64,000 nt of DNA from NCBI RefSeq assembly GCF_013186535.1, contig NZ_JABMCZ010000002.1:620001-684000 (forward strand), read 5' to 3'. Both the position numbers and the translations under genes were made by a program. The DNA comes from Nocardia terpenica. Lineage in GTDB: Bacteria; Actinomycetota; Actinomycetes; Mycobacteriales; Mycobacteriaceae. The notes below the pieces were generated by a model, which did not search any database, was not told the DNA's origin, and saw nothing but the letters and a program-made list of their open reading frames with translations. This document shows, piece by piece, positions 52,659 to 61,505 of this stretch. Each line of letters starts with the position of its first letter. The stretch's first letter is position 1.

Positions 52659-53413
52659 CCGAGACCAGCACGATCACCCGCGCCGAGGTCTGCGCGGTGG
52701 CGTGCGCGGAGATCTTCCGCGGCGCCGGGGAGATCATGGCCAGCCCCATGTCGCCGACCCCGACCATCGGGGCGCGGCTGGCGCGGCTGACGTTCGAGCC
52801 GGACCTGCTGCTGTCCGACGGCGAGGCGCTGTTGTTGGCCGAGGTGCCCGCGCTCGGCGCCAAGGCGCCCGCGGAGGGCTGGATTCCGTTCGGGAAGGTG
52901 TTCGACGTGGTCGCCTCCGGGCGGCGGCACGTGGTGATGGGCGCCAATCAGCTGGACCGGCACGGTAATCAGAACCTGTCGGCGTACGGGCCGCTCCAGC
53001 GGCCGACGCGGCAGATGTTCGGGGTGCGGGGCGCGCCCGGAAACACCGTCAACCATGCCACCAGCTACTTCGTGCCCCGGCACACCAGGCGGGTGTTCTG
53101 CGAGCGGGTCGACATCGTGAGCGGAATCGGTTACGACCGTGTCGATCCGGAGAATCCGGCCTTCCGGTTCCATCACCTGCACCGGGTGGTGAGCAATCTG
53201 GGCGTCTTCGACTTCGGCGGTCCCGGGCACACCCTACGGGCGCTGTCGCTGCACCCGGGAGTGAGCGCGGCGGAGGTCGCGGAGCACACCTCGTTCGAGA
53301 TCGCGGACCTCGAGGCGGCGGGTACCACCCGGCTGCCGAGCGAGGAGGAGCTGCGTCTCATCCGAACGGTGCTGGATCCCAAGGGTATTCGCGAGAAGGA
53401 GGTGGCGGCGTGA
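52655..53413 (+). CDS. ipdB: IpdB, beta subunit of the ring-C-opening CoA hydrolase
   Basis: 252 aa CoA-transferase beta-like subunit (VACAEIFRGAGEIMASPMSPTPTIGARLA; NLSAYGPLQRPTRQMFGVRGAPGN). It forms a heterotetramer with IpdA. Stop overlaps ipdC as GTGA. Length and order match Rv3552. Confidence 0.9.
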   Translation: MTETSTITRAEVCAVACAEIFRGAGEIMASPMSPTPTIGARLARLTFEPDLLLSDGEALLLAEVPALGAKAPAEGWIPFGKVFDVVASGRRHVVMGANQLDRHGNQNLSAYGPLQRPTRQMFGVRGAPGNTVNHATSYFVPRHTRRVFCERVDIVSGIGYDRVDPENPAFRFHHLHRVVSNLGVFDFGGPGHTLRALSLHPGVSAAEVAEHTSFEIADLEAAGTTRLPSEEELRLIRTVLDPKGIREKEVAA

Positions 53414-54510
53414 GCGCGCGGCTGCGGACCCCGCTCACCGAGCTGGTCGGCATCGAGCATCCGATCGTGCAGACCGGCATGGGCTGGGTGGCGGGGCCGC
53501 GGCTGGTGGCGGCCACCGCCGAGGCGGGCGGGCTGGGCATCCTGGCCTCGGCCACCATGACCTACGACGAGCTGGCGGCCGCGATCGCGAAGACCAAGGC
53601 GCACACCGGGAAACCGTTCGGCGTGAACATCCGCGCCGACGCCACCGACGCCGGAGAGCGCATCGAACTGCTGATCCGCGAGGGGGTCCGGGTGGCCTCG
53701 TTCGCGCTCGCGCCCAAGCAGGAGCTCATCGCCCGGCTGAAAGCGGCCGGGGTGGTGGTGATTCCGTCGATCGGCGCGGCCAAGCACGCGGTGAAGGTGG
53801 CGTCCTGGGGTGCGGACGCGGTGATCGTGCAGGGCGGCGAGGGCGGCGGGCACACCGGCCCGGTCGCCACCACCCTGCTGCTGCCGTCGGTGCTCGACGC
53901 GGTCGATATTCCCGTGGTCGCCGCGGGCGGCTTCTTCGACGGCCGCGGCCTGGCCGCCGCCCTCGCCTACGGCGCCGCGGGCGTCGCCATGGGCACCCGC
54001 TTCCTGCTCACCCGGGAGAGCACCGTCCCCGACGCGGTGAAGCAGGAGTACCTGCGCCGCGGCCTGTCCGACACCGTGGTCTCGGTGAAGGTCGACGGCA
54101 TGCCACACCGCGTCCTGAACACCGAACTCGTTGCCCGCCTGGAACATTCGGGCCGCTGGCGGGCCCTGCTGGCCGCCGCCGCCAATGCCGCCCGATTCAA
54201 GGGCATGACCGGTATGAGCTGGTCCGCCATGATCCGCGACGGCCTCGCCATGCGAAAAACCAAGGACCTCACCTGGTCCCAGGTCATCATGGCCGCCAAC
54301 ACCCCGATGCTGTTGCGCGCGGGGCTCGTGGAGGGCAATACCGAGGCGGGTGTGCTGGCGGCGGGGCAGGTCACGGGGATTATTCAGGATCTGCCTACGG
54401 TGCGGGAGCTGATCGATCGGATCGTCGAGGAGGCTGTCGCACGGATCGAGGTGGTCGGGGGGATCCCGGCCAAAAGCACGCCGGGATCACTGGGGCACCA
54501 GCCAGGATGA
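53410..54510 (+). CDS. ipdC: IpdC, NMO-like flavin enzyme with element-derived C-terminal tail
   Basis: 366 aa FMN-binding TIM barrel of the nitronate-monooxygenase type (IEHPIVQTGMGWVAGPRLVAA; QGGEGGGHTGPVATTLLLPSVLDAV; VAAGGFFDGRGLAAALAYGAAGVAMGTRF). IpdC (Rv3553) introduces a ring double bond in HIP catabolism. The last 15 residues after VEVVGG (IPAKSTPGSLGHQPG) are encoded by palindromic element B, which also supplies the stop codon; the Mtb protein is about 11 residues shorter. Confidence 0.9.
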   Translation: MSARLRTPLTELVGIEHPIVQTGMGWVAGPRLVAATAEAGGLGILASATMTYDELAAAIAKTKAHTGKPFGVNIRADATDAGERIELLIREGVRVASFALAPKQELIARLKAAGVVVIPSIGAAKHAVKVASWGADAVIVQGGEGGGHTGPVATTLLLPSVLDAVDIPVVAAGGFFDGRGLAAALAYGAAGVAMGTRFLLTRESTVPDAVKQEYLRRGLSDTVVSVKVDGMPHRVLNTELVARLEHSGRWRALLAAAANAARFKGMTGMSWSAMIRDGLAMRKTKDLTWSQVIMAANTPMLLRAGLVEGNTEAGVLAAGQVTGIIQDLPTVRELIDRIVEEAVARIEVVGGIPAKSTPGSLGHQPG

Positions 54511-54530
54511 CTGGGGCACCAGCCAGGATG
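54462..54530. repeat. Palindromic repeat element, copy B
   Basis: Hairpin at 54462-54488 (arms GATCCCGGC / GCCGGGATC, loop CAAAAGCAC) followed by two identical 21-bp units (54489-54509 and 54510-54530, containing CTGGGGCACCAGCC). It overlaps the 3' end of ipdC and lies 13 bases from the stop of the convergent oxidoreductase gene. Confidence 0.85.
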
Positions 54531-54543
54531 ACGAGCACGCCAA

Positions 54544-56505
54544 CTACCGCAGCGTGATGCGCACCCGGTTGTCGTGAAAAACCGCGCCGCCGCCGTAGTC
54601 CGAATCCCGTTCGGCCACGGTGGCATTCACCGTCGACCCACCCGTGAACTTGGCCCAGCGCCCCTTGGTGGTGGCGGCCACGCCGGGGCGGACCCGGTCG
54701 GACACCTCGGCGAGGGCCTCGAAGGAGCCGCGGGCGTTGGCGACGAGAATCGGTGCGCCGTCGGTGATTCCGCGGGCGGCGGCGTCGTCGGGGTGCAGCG
54801 TGACCCGGGGTTCCCCGGACCGGCGGCGTAATTCGGGATTGCCGCCGAAGGTGCTGTTCAGGAAGTAGTGCGACGCGGCCGAGATCAAGATCAGGCCGTC
54901 GCCGGGGTCGGTGGGCGGGGTGTAGTCCGGCAGCGGGTCGTGCCCGTCGCGTTCCGCGTGCGCGGAGACGAAGCGCAGCTTGCCCGCGGGCACCGGGCCC
55001 GGCTCGACCTTCAGGAAACCCTCGCGGCGCAGGCGTTCGATGTCGTGGCCCTTCAGCAGCTGCCGGGCCAGCTCCTCGTCGGAGTCGTAGAGCGAGGGCT
55101 CGGTCAAATCCATCCGCCGGGCCAGGCGGCGGAAGGTCTCCGTGGTGGACAGGCATTCGCCCGGCGGGTCCACGGCCGGTTCGTTCCACACCAGATACAG
55201 GTGCCCGTAGCCCGCGATCACGTCCAGATGCTCCGGCTGCATGGTGGCGGGCAGCACGATGTCGGCGTAGTCGACGGTGTCGGTGGCGAAATGCTCCAGC
55301 ACCACGGTGAACAGATCCTCGCGCCGCAGGCCCTCGATCACCCTGCCCTGCCGGGGATTCGAGCCCACCGGGTTGGCCGCGATCACGACCAGCGCCCGGA
55401 CCGGCGGATCGTGCACGTCGAGCAGGCCCTCGGCCAGGCGCGTCATGGACAGCGTGCGCACCGGATGCGGCAGCAGGTCGAAGCGCAGCAGTTCGGCGTC
55501 GTCGAGCCGGAAGTGGTCGGAGGTCGAATAGTGCAGTCCCCCACCGGGAATCGCCCAGTCACCGGTGACGCCCGGCAGGCAGGCCAGCACCCGTAGCGCC
55601 ATGCCGCCGCCGGCGTGCCGCTGTATGCCCTGGGAGGCGCGGATCGCGGTCGGCCGGGTGCGGGCGATCCGCTCGCCGAGCGCGACGATCCGCTCCTCCG
55701 GCAGGCCGGTAATGGCGGCGACCCGCTCCGGGGTGAATTCCTCGATGCGGCCGCGGAATTCGGGCCAGCCGACGGTGTGCTCGGCGAGGAAATCGGCGTC
55801 CTCGGCGCCCATCGACACGATGACGTTCGCCAGGCCCAGGGCCAGCGCCGCGTCGGTGCCCGGCAGCGGCGCGAGGTGTTCGTCGCAGCGCTCGGCGGTG
55901 CGGCTGCGCACCGGATCGATCGCGACCGTGTAGGCGCCGCTGTCCTGCACGAACTTCCACAGGTGATGCCCGGAGGTGAGCGGATTGGTGCCCCACAGCA
56001 GGATCAGCTTCGACTTCGCGAAGTCCTCCGGATCCATGCCGCCCGCGGTCCCCAGCGTGTACCGCAGCCCGGCGGTGCCCGCCGCCGAGCAGATCGTCAT
56101 ATCGTGCCGGGAGGCGCCGAGCACATTGAACAGGCGCCGCCCGGCGTAGCCCTCCAGGCCCTGGATGTAGCCGAGGCTGCCGGTGCCGTGGAACGGCCAG
56201 ATCGCCTCGCCGCCGTACTCCTCGATGATCCCCCTCAGCCGCCGCGCGATCTCGTCGAGCGCCTCGTCCCAGGTGATGCGCTCGAAACGGCCCTCGCCCT
56301 TGCGGCCGACCCGCCGCAGCGGATAGCGGATCCGATCCGGCGAACCGACCTGTTCCAGATACCGGTTCACCTTCACGCACAGCGCGCCCCGGGTGACCGG
56401 ATGCTCCTTGTTGCCCCGCAGGCCGACCGCGGCCCCGTCCTCGACGGTCACCACCCAGGAGCAGGCGTCCGGGCAGTCGAGCGGGCACGCCCCCAAAACC
56501 TTCAC
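54544..56505 (-). CDS. Molybdopterin-dependent oxidoreductase in the KstR2 region
   Basis: 653 aa. Four N-terminal cysteines C7, C11, C15 and C43 (C-x3-C-x3-C-x27-C) can bind a [4Fe-4S] cluster, followed by molybdopterin oxidoreductase domains (WDEALDEIARRL; LLWGTNPLTSGHHLWKF; VIAANPVGSNP) and a C-terminal dinucleotide-binding domain (VTLHPDDAAARGITDGAPILVANARGSFEA). The metal ligand may be the Cys of TICSAAG. GTG 56505 lies 13 bases after fadA6, so it is likely cotranscribed from the kstR2 promoter. Substrate unknown; formate dehydrogenase/BisC-like relatives are the nearest look. Confidence 0.82.
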   Translation of the reverse strand: MKVLGACPLDCPDACSWVVTVEDGAAVGLRGNKEHPVTRGALCVKVNRYLEQVGSPDRIRYPLRRVGRKGEGRFERITWDEALDEIARRLRGIIEEYGGEAIWPFHGTGSLGYIQGLEGYAGRRLFNVLGASRHDMTICSAAGTAGLRYTLGTAGGMDPEDFAKSKLILLWGTNPLTSGHHLWKFVQDSGAYTVAIDPVRSRTAERCDEHLAPLPGTDAALALGLANVIVSMGAEDADFLAEHTVGWPEFRGRIEEFTPERVAAITGLPEERIVALGERIARTRPTAIRASQGIQRHAGGGMALRVLACLPGVTGDWAIPGGGLHYSTSDHFRLDDAELLRFDLLPHPVRTLSMTRLAEGLLDVHDPPVRALVVIAANPVGSNPRQGRVIEGLRREDLFTVVLEHFATDTVDYADIVLPATMQPEHLDVIAGYGHLYLVWNEPAVDPPGECLSTTETFRRLARRMDLTEPSLYDSDEELARQLLKGHDIERLRREGFLKVEPGPVPAGKLRFVSAHAERDGHDPLPDYTPPTDPGDGLILISAASHYFLNSTFGGNPELRRRSGEPRVTLHPDDAAARGITDGAPILVANARGSFEALAEVSDRVRPGVAATTKGRWAKFTGGSTVNATVAERDSDYGGGAVFHDNRVRITLR

Positions 56506-56518
56506 AGCCCGATGGTAA

Positions 56519-57706
56519 CTAGCCCAGTCGTTCGATGATCGTGACGTTGGCGGTGCCGCCACCCTCGCAGATGGTGAGCAGGCCGTACCGGCCGCGCACC
56601 CGTTCCAGCTCGTTGAGCAGGGTCGCGAACAGTTTCGCGCCGGTCGCGCCGAGCGGATGGCCGAGCGCGATGGCGCCGCCGTTCACATTGACCCGCTCCG
56701 GATTCGCGCCGGTCTCCTTCAACCAGGCCAGCACCACCGGCGCGAACGCCTCGTTGATCTCGATGACGTCCATGTCGTCGATGGTCAGGCCGGTCTGCTC
56801 CAGCGCCCACCGGGTGGCCGGAATGGGCGCGGTGAGCATGTAGACGGGGTCCGCGCCGCGCGCGCTCACGTGATGGATGCGGGCCCGCGGCGTCAGGCCG
56901 AATTCGGCGACGGCCCAGTCGGAGGCGAGCAGCGTGGCGCTCGCGCCGTCGGAGATCTGGCTGGCCACCGCGGCGGTCAGGCGGCTGCCGTCGGACAGCG
57001 GTTTCAGCGCCGCCATCTTCTCCAGGCTGGTCTCGCGCGGGCCCTCGTCGAGCCAGACGCCGCCGACCGGCACGATCTCGCGGTCGAATCGGCCCTCGGC
57101 GATGGCCTTGCGGGCGCGCTCGTGCGAGCGAAGTGCCCAGCGCTCCATGTCCTCCCGGCTGATGTCCCACTTCTCGGCGATCAGCTGGGCGCCGCGGAAC
57201 TGGGAGACCTCGCCGGTGCCGTAGCGGTGGTCCCAGCCCTGCGCGCCGACGAACGGCGACTCGAAGCCGTACTCCCGCCCGGCCAGCATGGCCGCCGAGA
57301 TCGGGATGGCGCTCATGTTCTGCACCCCGCCCGCGACGATCACCTCGGCGGTGCCGCTCATGATGGCCTGCGCGCCGAAATTGATTGCCTGCTGGCTGGA
57401 TCCGCACTGCCGGTCCACGGTGACGCCGGGGACCTGCTCGGGATAACCGGCCGCCAGCCATGCGGTGCGGGCGATATTGCCCGCCTGCGGCCCGATCGCG
57501 TCGACGCAGCCGAGCACGACATCGTCGACCTGCCCGGGATCGATCGGGGTGCGGCCCAGCAGCCCCCGCAGCGCGGCCGCGCCCAGCTCGGCCGGATGCA
57601 CCCCGGCGAGGCCGCCGCCGCGCTTGCCGACCGGCGTGCGCACGGCATCGATCACGTAGGCCTCCCGCAGCGGCGCGTAGCGGCGGCGGGATGACGGTGC
57701 GGACAT
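56519..57706 (-). CDS. fadA6: Acetyl-CoA acetyltransferase FadA6
   Basis: 395 aa thiolase: nucleophile C101 (DRQCGSSQQA), VNGGAIALGHPLGATGAK, and ICEGGGTANVTIIERLG at the C-terminus, where the second catalytic Cys sits. FadA6 (Rv3556c) thiolytically cleaves the open-chain product of ring C/D degradation. ATG 57706 with TAGGAG upstream, 10 bases after kstR2. Confidence 0.9.
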   Translation of the reverse strand: MSAPSSRRRYAPLREAYVIDAVRTPVGKRGGGLAGVHPAELGAAALRGLLGRTPIDPGQVDDVVLGCVDAIGPQAGNIARTAWLAAGYPEQVPGVTVDRQCGSSQQAINFGAQAIMSGTAEVIVAGGVQNMSAIPISAAMLAGREYGFESPFVGAQGWDHRYGTGEVSQFRGAQLIAEKWDISREDMERWALRSHERARKAIAEGRFDREIVPVGGVWLDEGPRETSLEKMAALKPLSDGSRLTAAVASQISDGASATLLASDWAVAEFGLTPRARIHHVSARGADPVYMLTAPIPATRWALEQTGLTIDDMDVIEINEAFAPVVLAWLKETGANPERVNVNGGAIALGHPLGATGAKLFATLLNELERVRGRYGLLTICEGGGTANVTIIERLG

Positions 57707-57716
57707 GGTGCAACTC

Positions 57717-58331
57717 CTAGATGCGTTGTCGCCCTTCGGGATTGGTGAGTCCGTCGAGCACGATGGTGAGGTACTGCTTGGCGAGGCTGTCGACGGTGAC
57801 GCGGCCGCCCGGCCGATACCAGCGCACGGCCACCCACACGGTGTCGCGGAGGAAGCGGAAGGCCAGCTCCACATCCAGTTCGCGGCGGAAGCTGCCGTCC
57901 TCGACGCCCCGGGTGAGCACGTTGTGCCAGAGCTCCCGGAATTCCCGGTTGTACTCGGCGATGTAGGCGAATCGGGGTGTGCCGCCGAGCCGTTTGGCCT
58001 CGGCCTGGTAGATCGCCACCGCGGCGTGCCAGCGGTCGAACGACTCGTAGGACGCGATCACCAACGCCTCCAGCGTGTCTCGCGCCGACAGGCCCGAGGC
58101 CACGGTCTCCCGGTAACGGCCGAACAGGTCGTCGAGGAAGCCGCGCAGGATCTCGTCGACCATCGATTCCTTGGAGTCGAAGTGGTGATAGAGGCTGCCC
58201 GATAGAATCCCCGCCGCATCCGCGATGTCACGAACCGTGGTGGCACGCAGCCCACGCTCGGCGAACAGCCCGGCCGCCAAGTCGAGCAGTTCATTACGAC
58301 GTGCGGATTTGGAGGTATCGGGAGCAGTCAC
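57717..58331 (-). CDS. kstR2: TetR-family repressor KstR2
   Basis: 204 aa. The HTH RGLRATTVRDIADAAGILSGSLYHHFDSKESMVDEILRGF and the C-terminal VRWYRPGGRVTVDSLAKQYLTIVLDGL match remembered mycobacterial KstR2, which senses HIP-CoA and represses the ring-C/D genes. GTG 58331 gives the correct length; an ATG at 58367 would place the operator-like repeat inside the gene. It leads the transcript kstR2-fadA6-oxidoreductase. Confidence 0.92.
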   Translation of the reverse strand: MTAPDTSKSARRNELLDLAAGLFAERGLRATTVRDIADAAGILSGSLYHHFDSKESMVDEILRGFLDDLFGRYRETVASGLSARDTLEALVIASYESFDRWHAAVAIYQAEAKRLGGTPRFAYIAEYNREFRELWHNVLTRGVEDGSFRRELDVELAFRFLRDTVWVAVRWYRPGGRVTVDSLAKQYLTIVLDGLTNPEGRQRI

Positions 58332-58345
58332 CCGCCCATGATACA

Positions 58346-58363
58346 ACCAAGCGTTTGCTTGGT
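58346..58363. promoter_or_regulatory. Degenerate KstR2 operator before kstR2
   Basis: ACCAAGCGTTTGCT has one mismatch to ANCAAGNNCTTGNT, but the wider sequence ACCAAGCGTTTGCTTGGT (58346-58363) is a longer near-palindrome with arms ACCAAGC / GCTTGGT. It sits 14 bases upstream of the GTG, suited to autoregulation. Confidence 0.7.
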
Positions 58364-58381
58364 CCATTCGCCCAGCGTCTT

Positions 58382-58552
58382 GTTCCCGGCATGCGCCTCC
58401 CCTCGTTCCCGGCGTGCTTTTGGCCGGGAACTACGGAGGCCCCGGCCAAAAGCACGCCGGGGCCGAAAGGTGGGCACACGCCGGGGCCAAAAGATGGGCG
58501 CGCGCCGGGCCGAAAGGTGGGCGCGCGCCGGGCCGAAAGGTGGGCGCGCGGC
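58382..58552. repeat. Palindromic repeat element, copy C (back-to-back halves)
   Basis: One 23-bp unit (58382-58404) beginning GTTCCCGG, hairpin 58405-58431 (arms GTTCCCGGC / GCCGGGAAC, loop GTGCTTTTG), 6-base spacer TACGGA, hairpin 58438-58464 (arms GGCCCCGGC / GCCGGGGCC, loop CAAAAGCAC), then three units of 24, 23 and 23 bp and a partial one, containing GAAAGGTGGGC and ending in GCCGGGGCC or GCCGGGCC. It fills the gap between kstR2 and the downstream-facing hypothetical gene. Confidence 0.87.
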
Positions 58553-58555
58553 GAA

Positions 58556-59293
58556 TCAGCGAATCGAATACCGCAGCGGCGAGGACACCGACAGGTCGGC
58601 GAGGAGGCGGTCGCAGATGACCACCGGGGAGATGCCCGCTCGGGCCATGCGGGCGACCAGGGCGAGGCGGCGCTCGCAGCTGTCCCATTCGACGGTCAGG
58701 TGGCCGCGGCCGGGGCCCGCGTCGACGGTTGCCATGGCGCGGGGCAGGCCGCCGGGGTTGGGCTCCTCGCTGATCCCGAGCACCATGCCGCGCTGCCAGG
58801 CGCGGTAGGTCTCCATATCGGCCCCGCCCACGAGTTTGTCTGTGGCAGCACACAATCCCTCGGCGATGCCGTCGGCGAAGGCGACCCGGTCGAAGCTGAA
58901 CTTGCGGCAGCGCCGGACCACCTCGAGCAGATCGGCCCGGACCTCGCGCAGCAGTGCCGTCTGTTTGCGGCGGCGCCGATCCAGCTCGGATTCCGTCGAG
59001 CCGGGTTCACGCACCATGCCGATACGCAGGGCGCGTTCGCGGTCGCGGGCCATGTCGCGGCGCAGCGCGGCGCGCGGATCGCGGACCACCTCGGACTCGT
59101 CGACGGCGTGCTGCTCCAGGATCTGCGCGGCCCGCATGGCCGTCGCGCATTCGGAGGTGTGGTCGAGTAGTTCGGCCCCGAGGGCGAGCGCGGCCAGCAC
59201 GATTCCATCCAGCCGCCGACGCGCCAGTACCACCTCGCGTACCAGCTCGAGTTCCAGCTCTTCGGTGTCGTCCAGGCGATGGTCCAGACCCAT
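58556..59293 (-). CDS. Hypothetical protein between kstR2 and ipdF
   Basis: 245 aa, not recognised. It is mostly helical and Arg-rich, with no signal peptide or membrane segment and no clear HTH. Features include RDPRAALRRDMARDRERALRIG, DMETYRAWQRGMVLG and a C-terminal GHLTVEWDSCERRLALVARMARAG. High third-position GC supports a real gene. ATG 59293 fits the GAAGGG stretch upstream. It is on the same strand as ipdF but separated by 158 bases, so co-regulation is uncertain. Confidence 0.65.
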   Translation of the reverse strand: MGLDHRLDDTEELELELVREVVLARRRLDGIVLAALALGAELLDHTSECATAMRAAQILEQHAVDESEVVRDPRAALRRDMARDRERALRIGMVREPGSTESELDRRRRKQTALLREVRADLLEVVRRCRKFSFDRVAFADGIAEGLCAATDKLVGGADMETYRAWQRGMVLGISEEPNPGGLPRAMATVDAGPGRGHLTVEWDSCERRLALVARMARAGISPVVICDRLLADLSVSSPLRYSIR

Positions 59294-59451
59294 GGGTCGT
59301 GGTCCCTTCGAGAATCGGGAACCGGCCTTTCCCAGGATTGCACAAGTCCGGGTGGTCGGCGCCACCTAATTTCTCCCGGTTACCCATCGCCCCGGCATGT
59401 CATGCGCGCCCGCGGGTCGGACGTGTCCGGCGACGACAATCGCGACCGGAA

Positions 59452-60246
59452 CTATGCCCGCTGGCTGCTCACCGACACCACCTCGCCGGTCAGATAGGAG
59501 GTGTAGTCGCTGGCCAGCATGGCGATGGTGGCGGCCACCTCCCAGGGCTCGGCGGCACGCCCGAATGCCTCGCCCGCGGCGAGCCGGTCCAGCAGTTCGG
59601 CCGAGGTGACCTTGTCCAGGAACGGATGCCGCGCGATGCTCGGCGCGACCGCATTGACGCGCACGCCGAGCTCGGCGGCCTCGATGGCGCTGCATCGAGT
59701 CAGCGCCATCACCCCGGCCTTGGCGGCGGCGTAGTGGGCCTGGCCGTACTGGGCGCGCCAGCCCAGCACGCTGGCGTTGTTCACGATCACGCCGCCGTGG
59801 CCCGCGCCGCGAAAGTAGTTCAGCGCCGCGCGAGTACAGCGGAAGGTGCCGTTGAGGGTGATGTCGAGAACCCGGTCCCACTGCTCGTCGGTCATGTCGG
59901 CCACCGGTGTCTCACCGCCCAATCCGGCGTTGTTGACCATGATGTCGACCCGGCCCAGGCGCTCCGCCGCCGCGCGGATGAGGTGGTCGACCTGCTCGGT
60001 GCTGGTCACGTCGCACGGCACCGCGGCCACCCGGCGCCGCGGGAAGGCGGCGGCCAGCTCCTGTTCGGTCTGCGCCAGACGCCGCTCGTGCCAATCGGAT
60101 ACGACGACGTCGGCGCCCTCGTCGAGCATCCGGCGCGCGGTGGCCGAGCCGATGCCGGTGCCCGCGGCGGCGGTGACCACCGCGACCCGCCCGGCGAGCA
60201 GGCCGTGGCCGGAAACCGGTGGCGGCGGTACGAAGAGGTCGGTCAC
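59452..60246 (-). CDS. ipdF: Short-chain dehydrogenase IpdF
   Basis: 264 aa SDR (TAAAGTGIGSATARRM cofactor motif; NNAGLGGETPV; Ser in NNASVLGWRAQYG; YAAAKAG). Corresponds to Rv3559c, which oxidises the ring hydroxyl of the HIP-derived CoA thioester. It follows fadE30 by 13 bases on the same strand, forming a fadE30-ipdF transcript driven by the KstR2 box at 61506. Confidence 0.87.
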   Translation of the reverse strand: MTDLFVPPPPVSGHGLLAGRVAVVTAAAGTGIGSATARRMLDEGADVVVSDWHERRLAQTEQELAAAFPRRRVAAVPCDVTSTEQVDHLIRAAAERLGRVDIMVNNAGLGGETPVADMTDEQWDRVLDITLNGTFRCTRAALNYFRGAGHGGVIVNNASVLGWRAQYGQAHYAAAKAGVMALTRCSAIEAAELGVRVNAVAPSIARHPFLDKVTSAELLDRLAAGEAFGRAAEPWEVAATIAMLASDYTSYLTGEVVSVSSQRA

Positions 60247-60259
60247 GGGTGGTCCTTCC

Positions 60260-61483
60260 CTATCGGGCCTCGCGCGGCAGTCCGAGCACGCGTTCGGCGA
60301 TGATGTTGCGCTGCACCTCGTTCGAGCCGCCGTAGAGGGTGTCGGCGCGGCTGAACAGGAACAGCCGCTGCCAGTCGGTCAGATCGCCGGGCGGCGCGAC
60401 CAGACCCGGCGCGCCCAGCACGTCCATGGCCAACTCGCCCAGTCCCCGATGCCAATTCGCCCACAGCAGTTTGGCGACCGACGCCTGCCCGGCCGCCGTG
60501 CGGGCATCGGCGTTCTCGTGCGCGGATTCCAGGGTGCGCAGGGCGTGGGCGCGTAGCACCCGCAGGCCCACCCAGGCCCGGTCGATGCGCTCGGCCAGCA
60601 CCGGATCATCCAGCGCGCCGGTCGATTTCGCCACCGCCTCCAGATTCGCGAGCTCGCGGGTGAAGCGGATCTGCTGGCCGACGGTGGAGATGCCGCGCTC
60701 GAAGGTCAGGGTGCCCATGGCCACCCGCCAGCCCTCGCCGGGCGCGCCGACCACGAGATCGGCCGCGGTGCGGGCCTCGTCGAAGAACACCTCGTTGAAT
60801 TCGGCGGTGCCGGTGAGCTGCACGATGGGCCGCACCCGAATCCCCGGCTGCCGCATGGGAATCAGTAGGTAGGACAGGCCATGGTGGCGGGTGGAGCCGG
60901 ATTCGGTGCGGCACAGGGCGAAACACCAGTCGGCCAGGTGCGCCAGCGAGGTCCAGATCTTCTGCCCGGTGACGACCCAGTCGTCGCCGTCGCGGCGCGC
61001 GGCGGTGGTGACGGCCGCAAGGTCGGAGCCCGCGCCCGGCTCCGAATACCCCTGGCACCACAGCTCGGTGACGGTATTGATGCCGGGCAGGAAGCGGCGC
61101 TTCTGCTCCTCGGTGCCGAAGGCCAGCAGGGTGGGGCCGAGCAGTTCCTCACCCAGGTGCGAAACCCGGCTCGGGGCATCGGCCTTGGCGTATTCCTCGT
61201 GGAAGATCACCTGCTGGCGCAGCGTGGCCGCGCGACCCCCGTACCGGACCGGCCAGCCCAGGCAGGTCAGCCCGGCGGCGGCCAGGTGGCGATCCCAGGC
61301 CAGCCGTTCGTCGAACGCCTCGTGCTCGCGGCCCGGCCCGCCGAGCCCGCGCAGCTCGCGAAACGGCCCGTCCAGCTGCTCGGTCAGCCATTCCCGCACC
61401 TCGGCGCGGAACTGCTGCTCGGCGACCGCGGTGAGCGGCGCTCGGCGTTCGGGGCCGGACTCCGATTGCGGGGTCTGGATCAC
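60260..61483 (-). CDS. fadE30: Acyl-CoA dehydrogenase FadE30
   Basis: 407 aa ACAD: LGGPGREHEAFDERLAWDRHLAAAGLTCLGWP, ELWCQGYSEPGAGSDLAAV, GQKIWTSLAHLADWCF, and C-terminal DTLYGGSNEVQRNIIAERVLGLPRE closely match remembered FadE30 (Rv3560c), which starts beta-oxidation of the HIP propionyl chain. GTG 61483 has GGAG five bases upstream; GTG 61489 is an alternative. Divergent from fadD3. Confidence 0.92.
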   Translation of the reverse strand: MIQTPQSESGPERRAPLTAVAEQQFRAEVREWLTEQLDGPFRELRGLGGPGREHEAFDERLAWDRHLAAAGLTCLGWPVRYGGRAATLRQQVIFHEEYAKADAPSRVSHLGEELLGPTLLAFGTEEQKRRFLPGINTVTELWCQGYSEPGAGSDLAAVTTAARRDGDDWVVTGQKIWTSLAHLADWCFALCRTESGSTRHHGLSYLLIPMRQPGIRVRPIVQLTGTAEFNEVFFDEARTAADLVVGAPGEGWRVAMGTLTFERGISTVGQQIRFTRELANLEAVAKSTGALDDPVLAERIDRAWVGLRVLRAHALRTLESAHENADARTAAGQASVAKLLWANWHRGLGELAMDVLGAPGLVAPPGDLTDWQRLFLFSRADTLYGGSNEVQRNIIAERVLGLPREAR

Positions 61484-61505
61484 ACTCACTCCGGTAGAGT
61501 AACCT

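Noticed and set aside
58339..58367. Upstream ATG starts for kstR2
   Set aside because: The ATG at 58339 is out of frame, and the ATG at 58367 would place the operator-like palindrome inside the coding region and lengthen the protein beyond the family norm.
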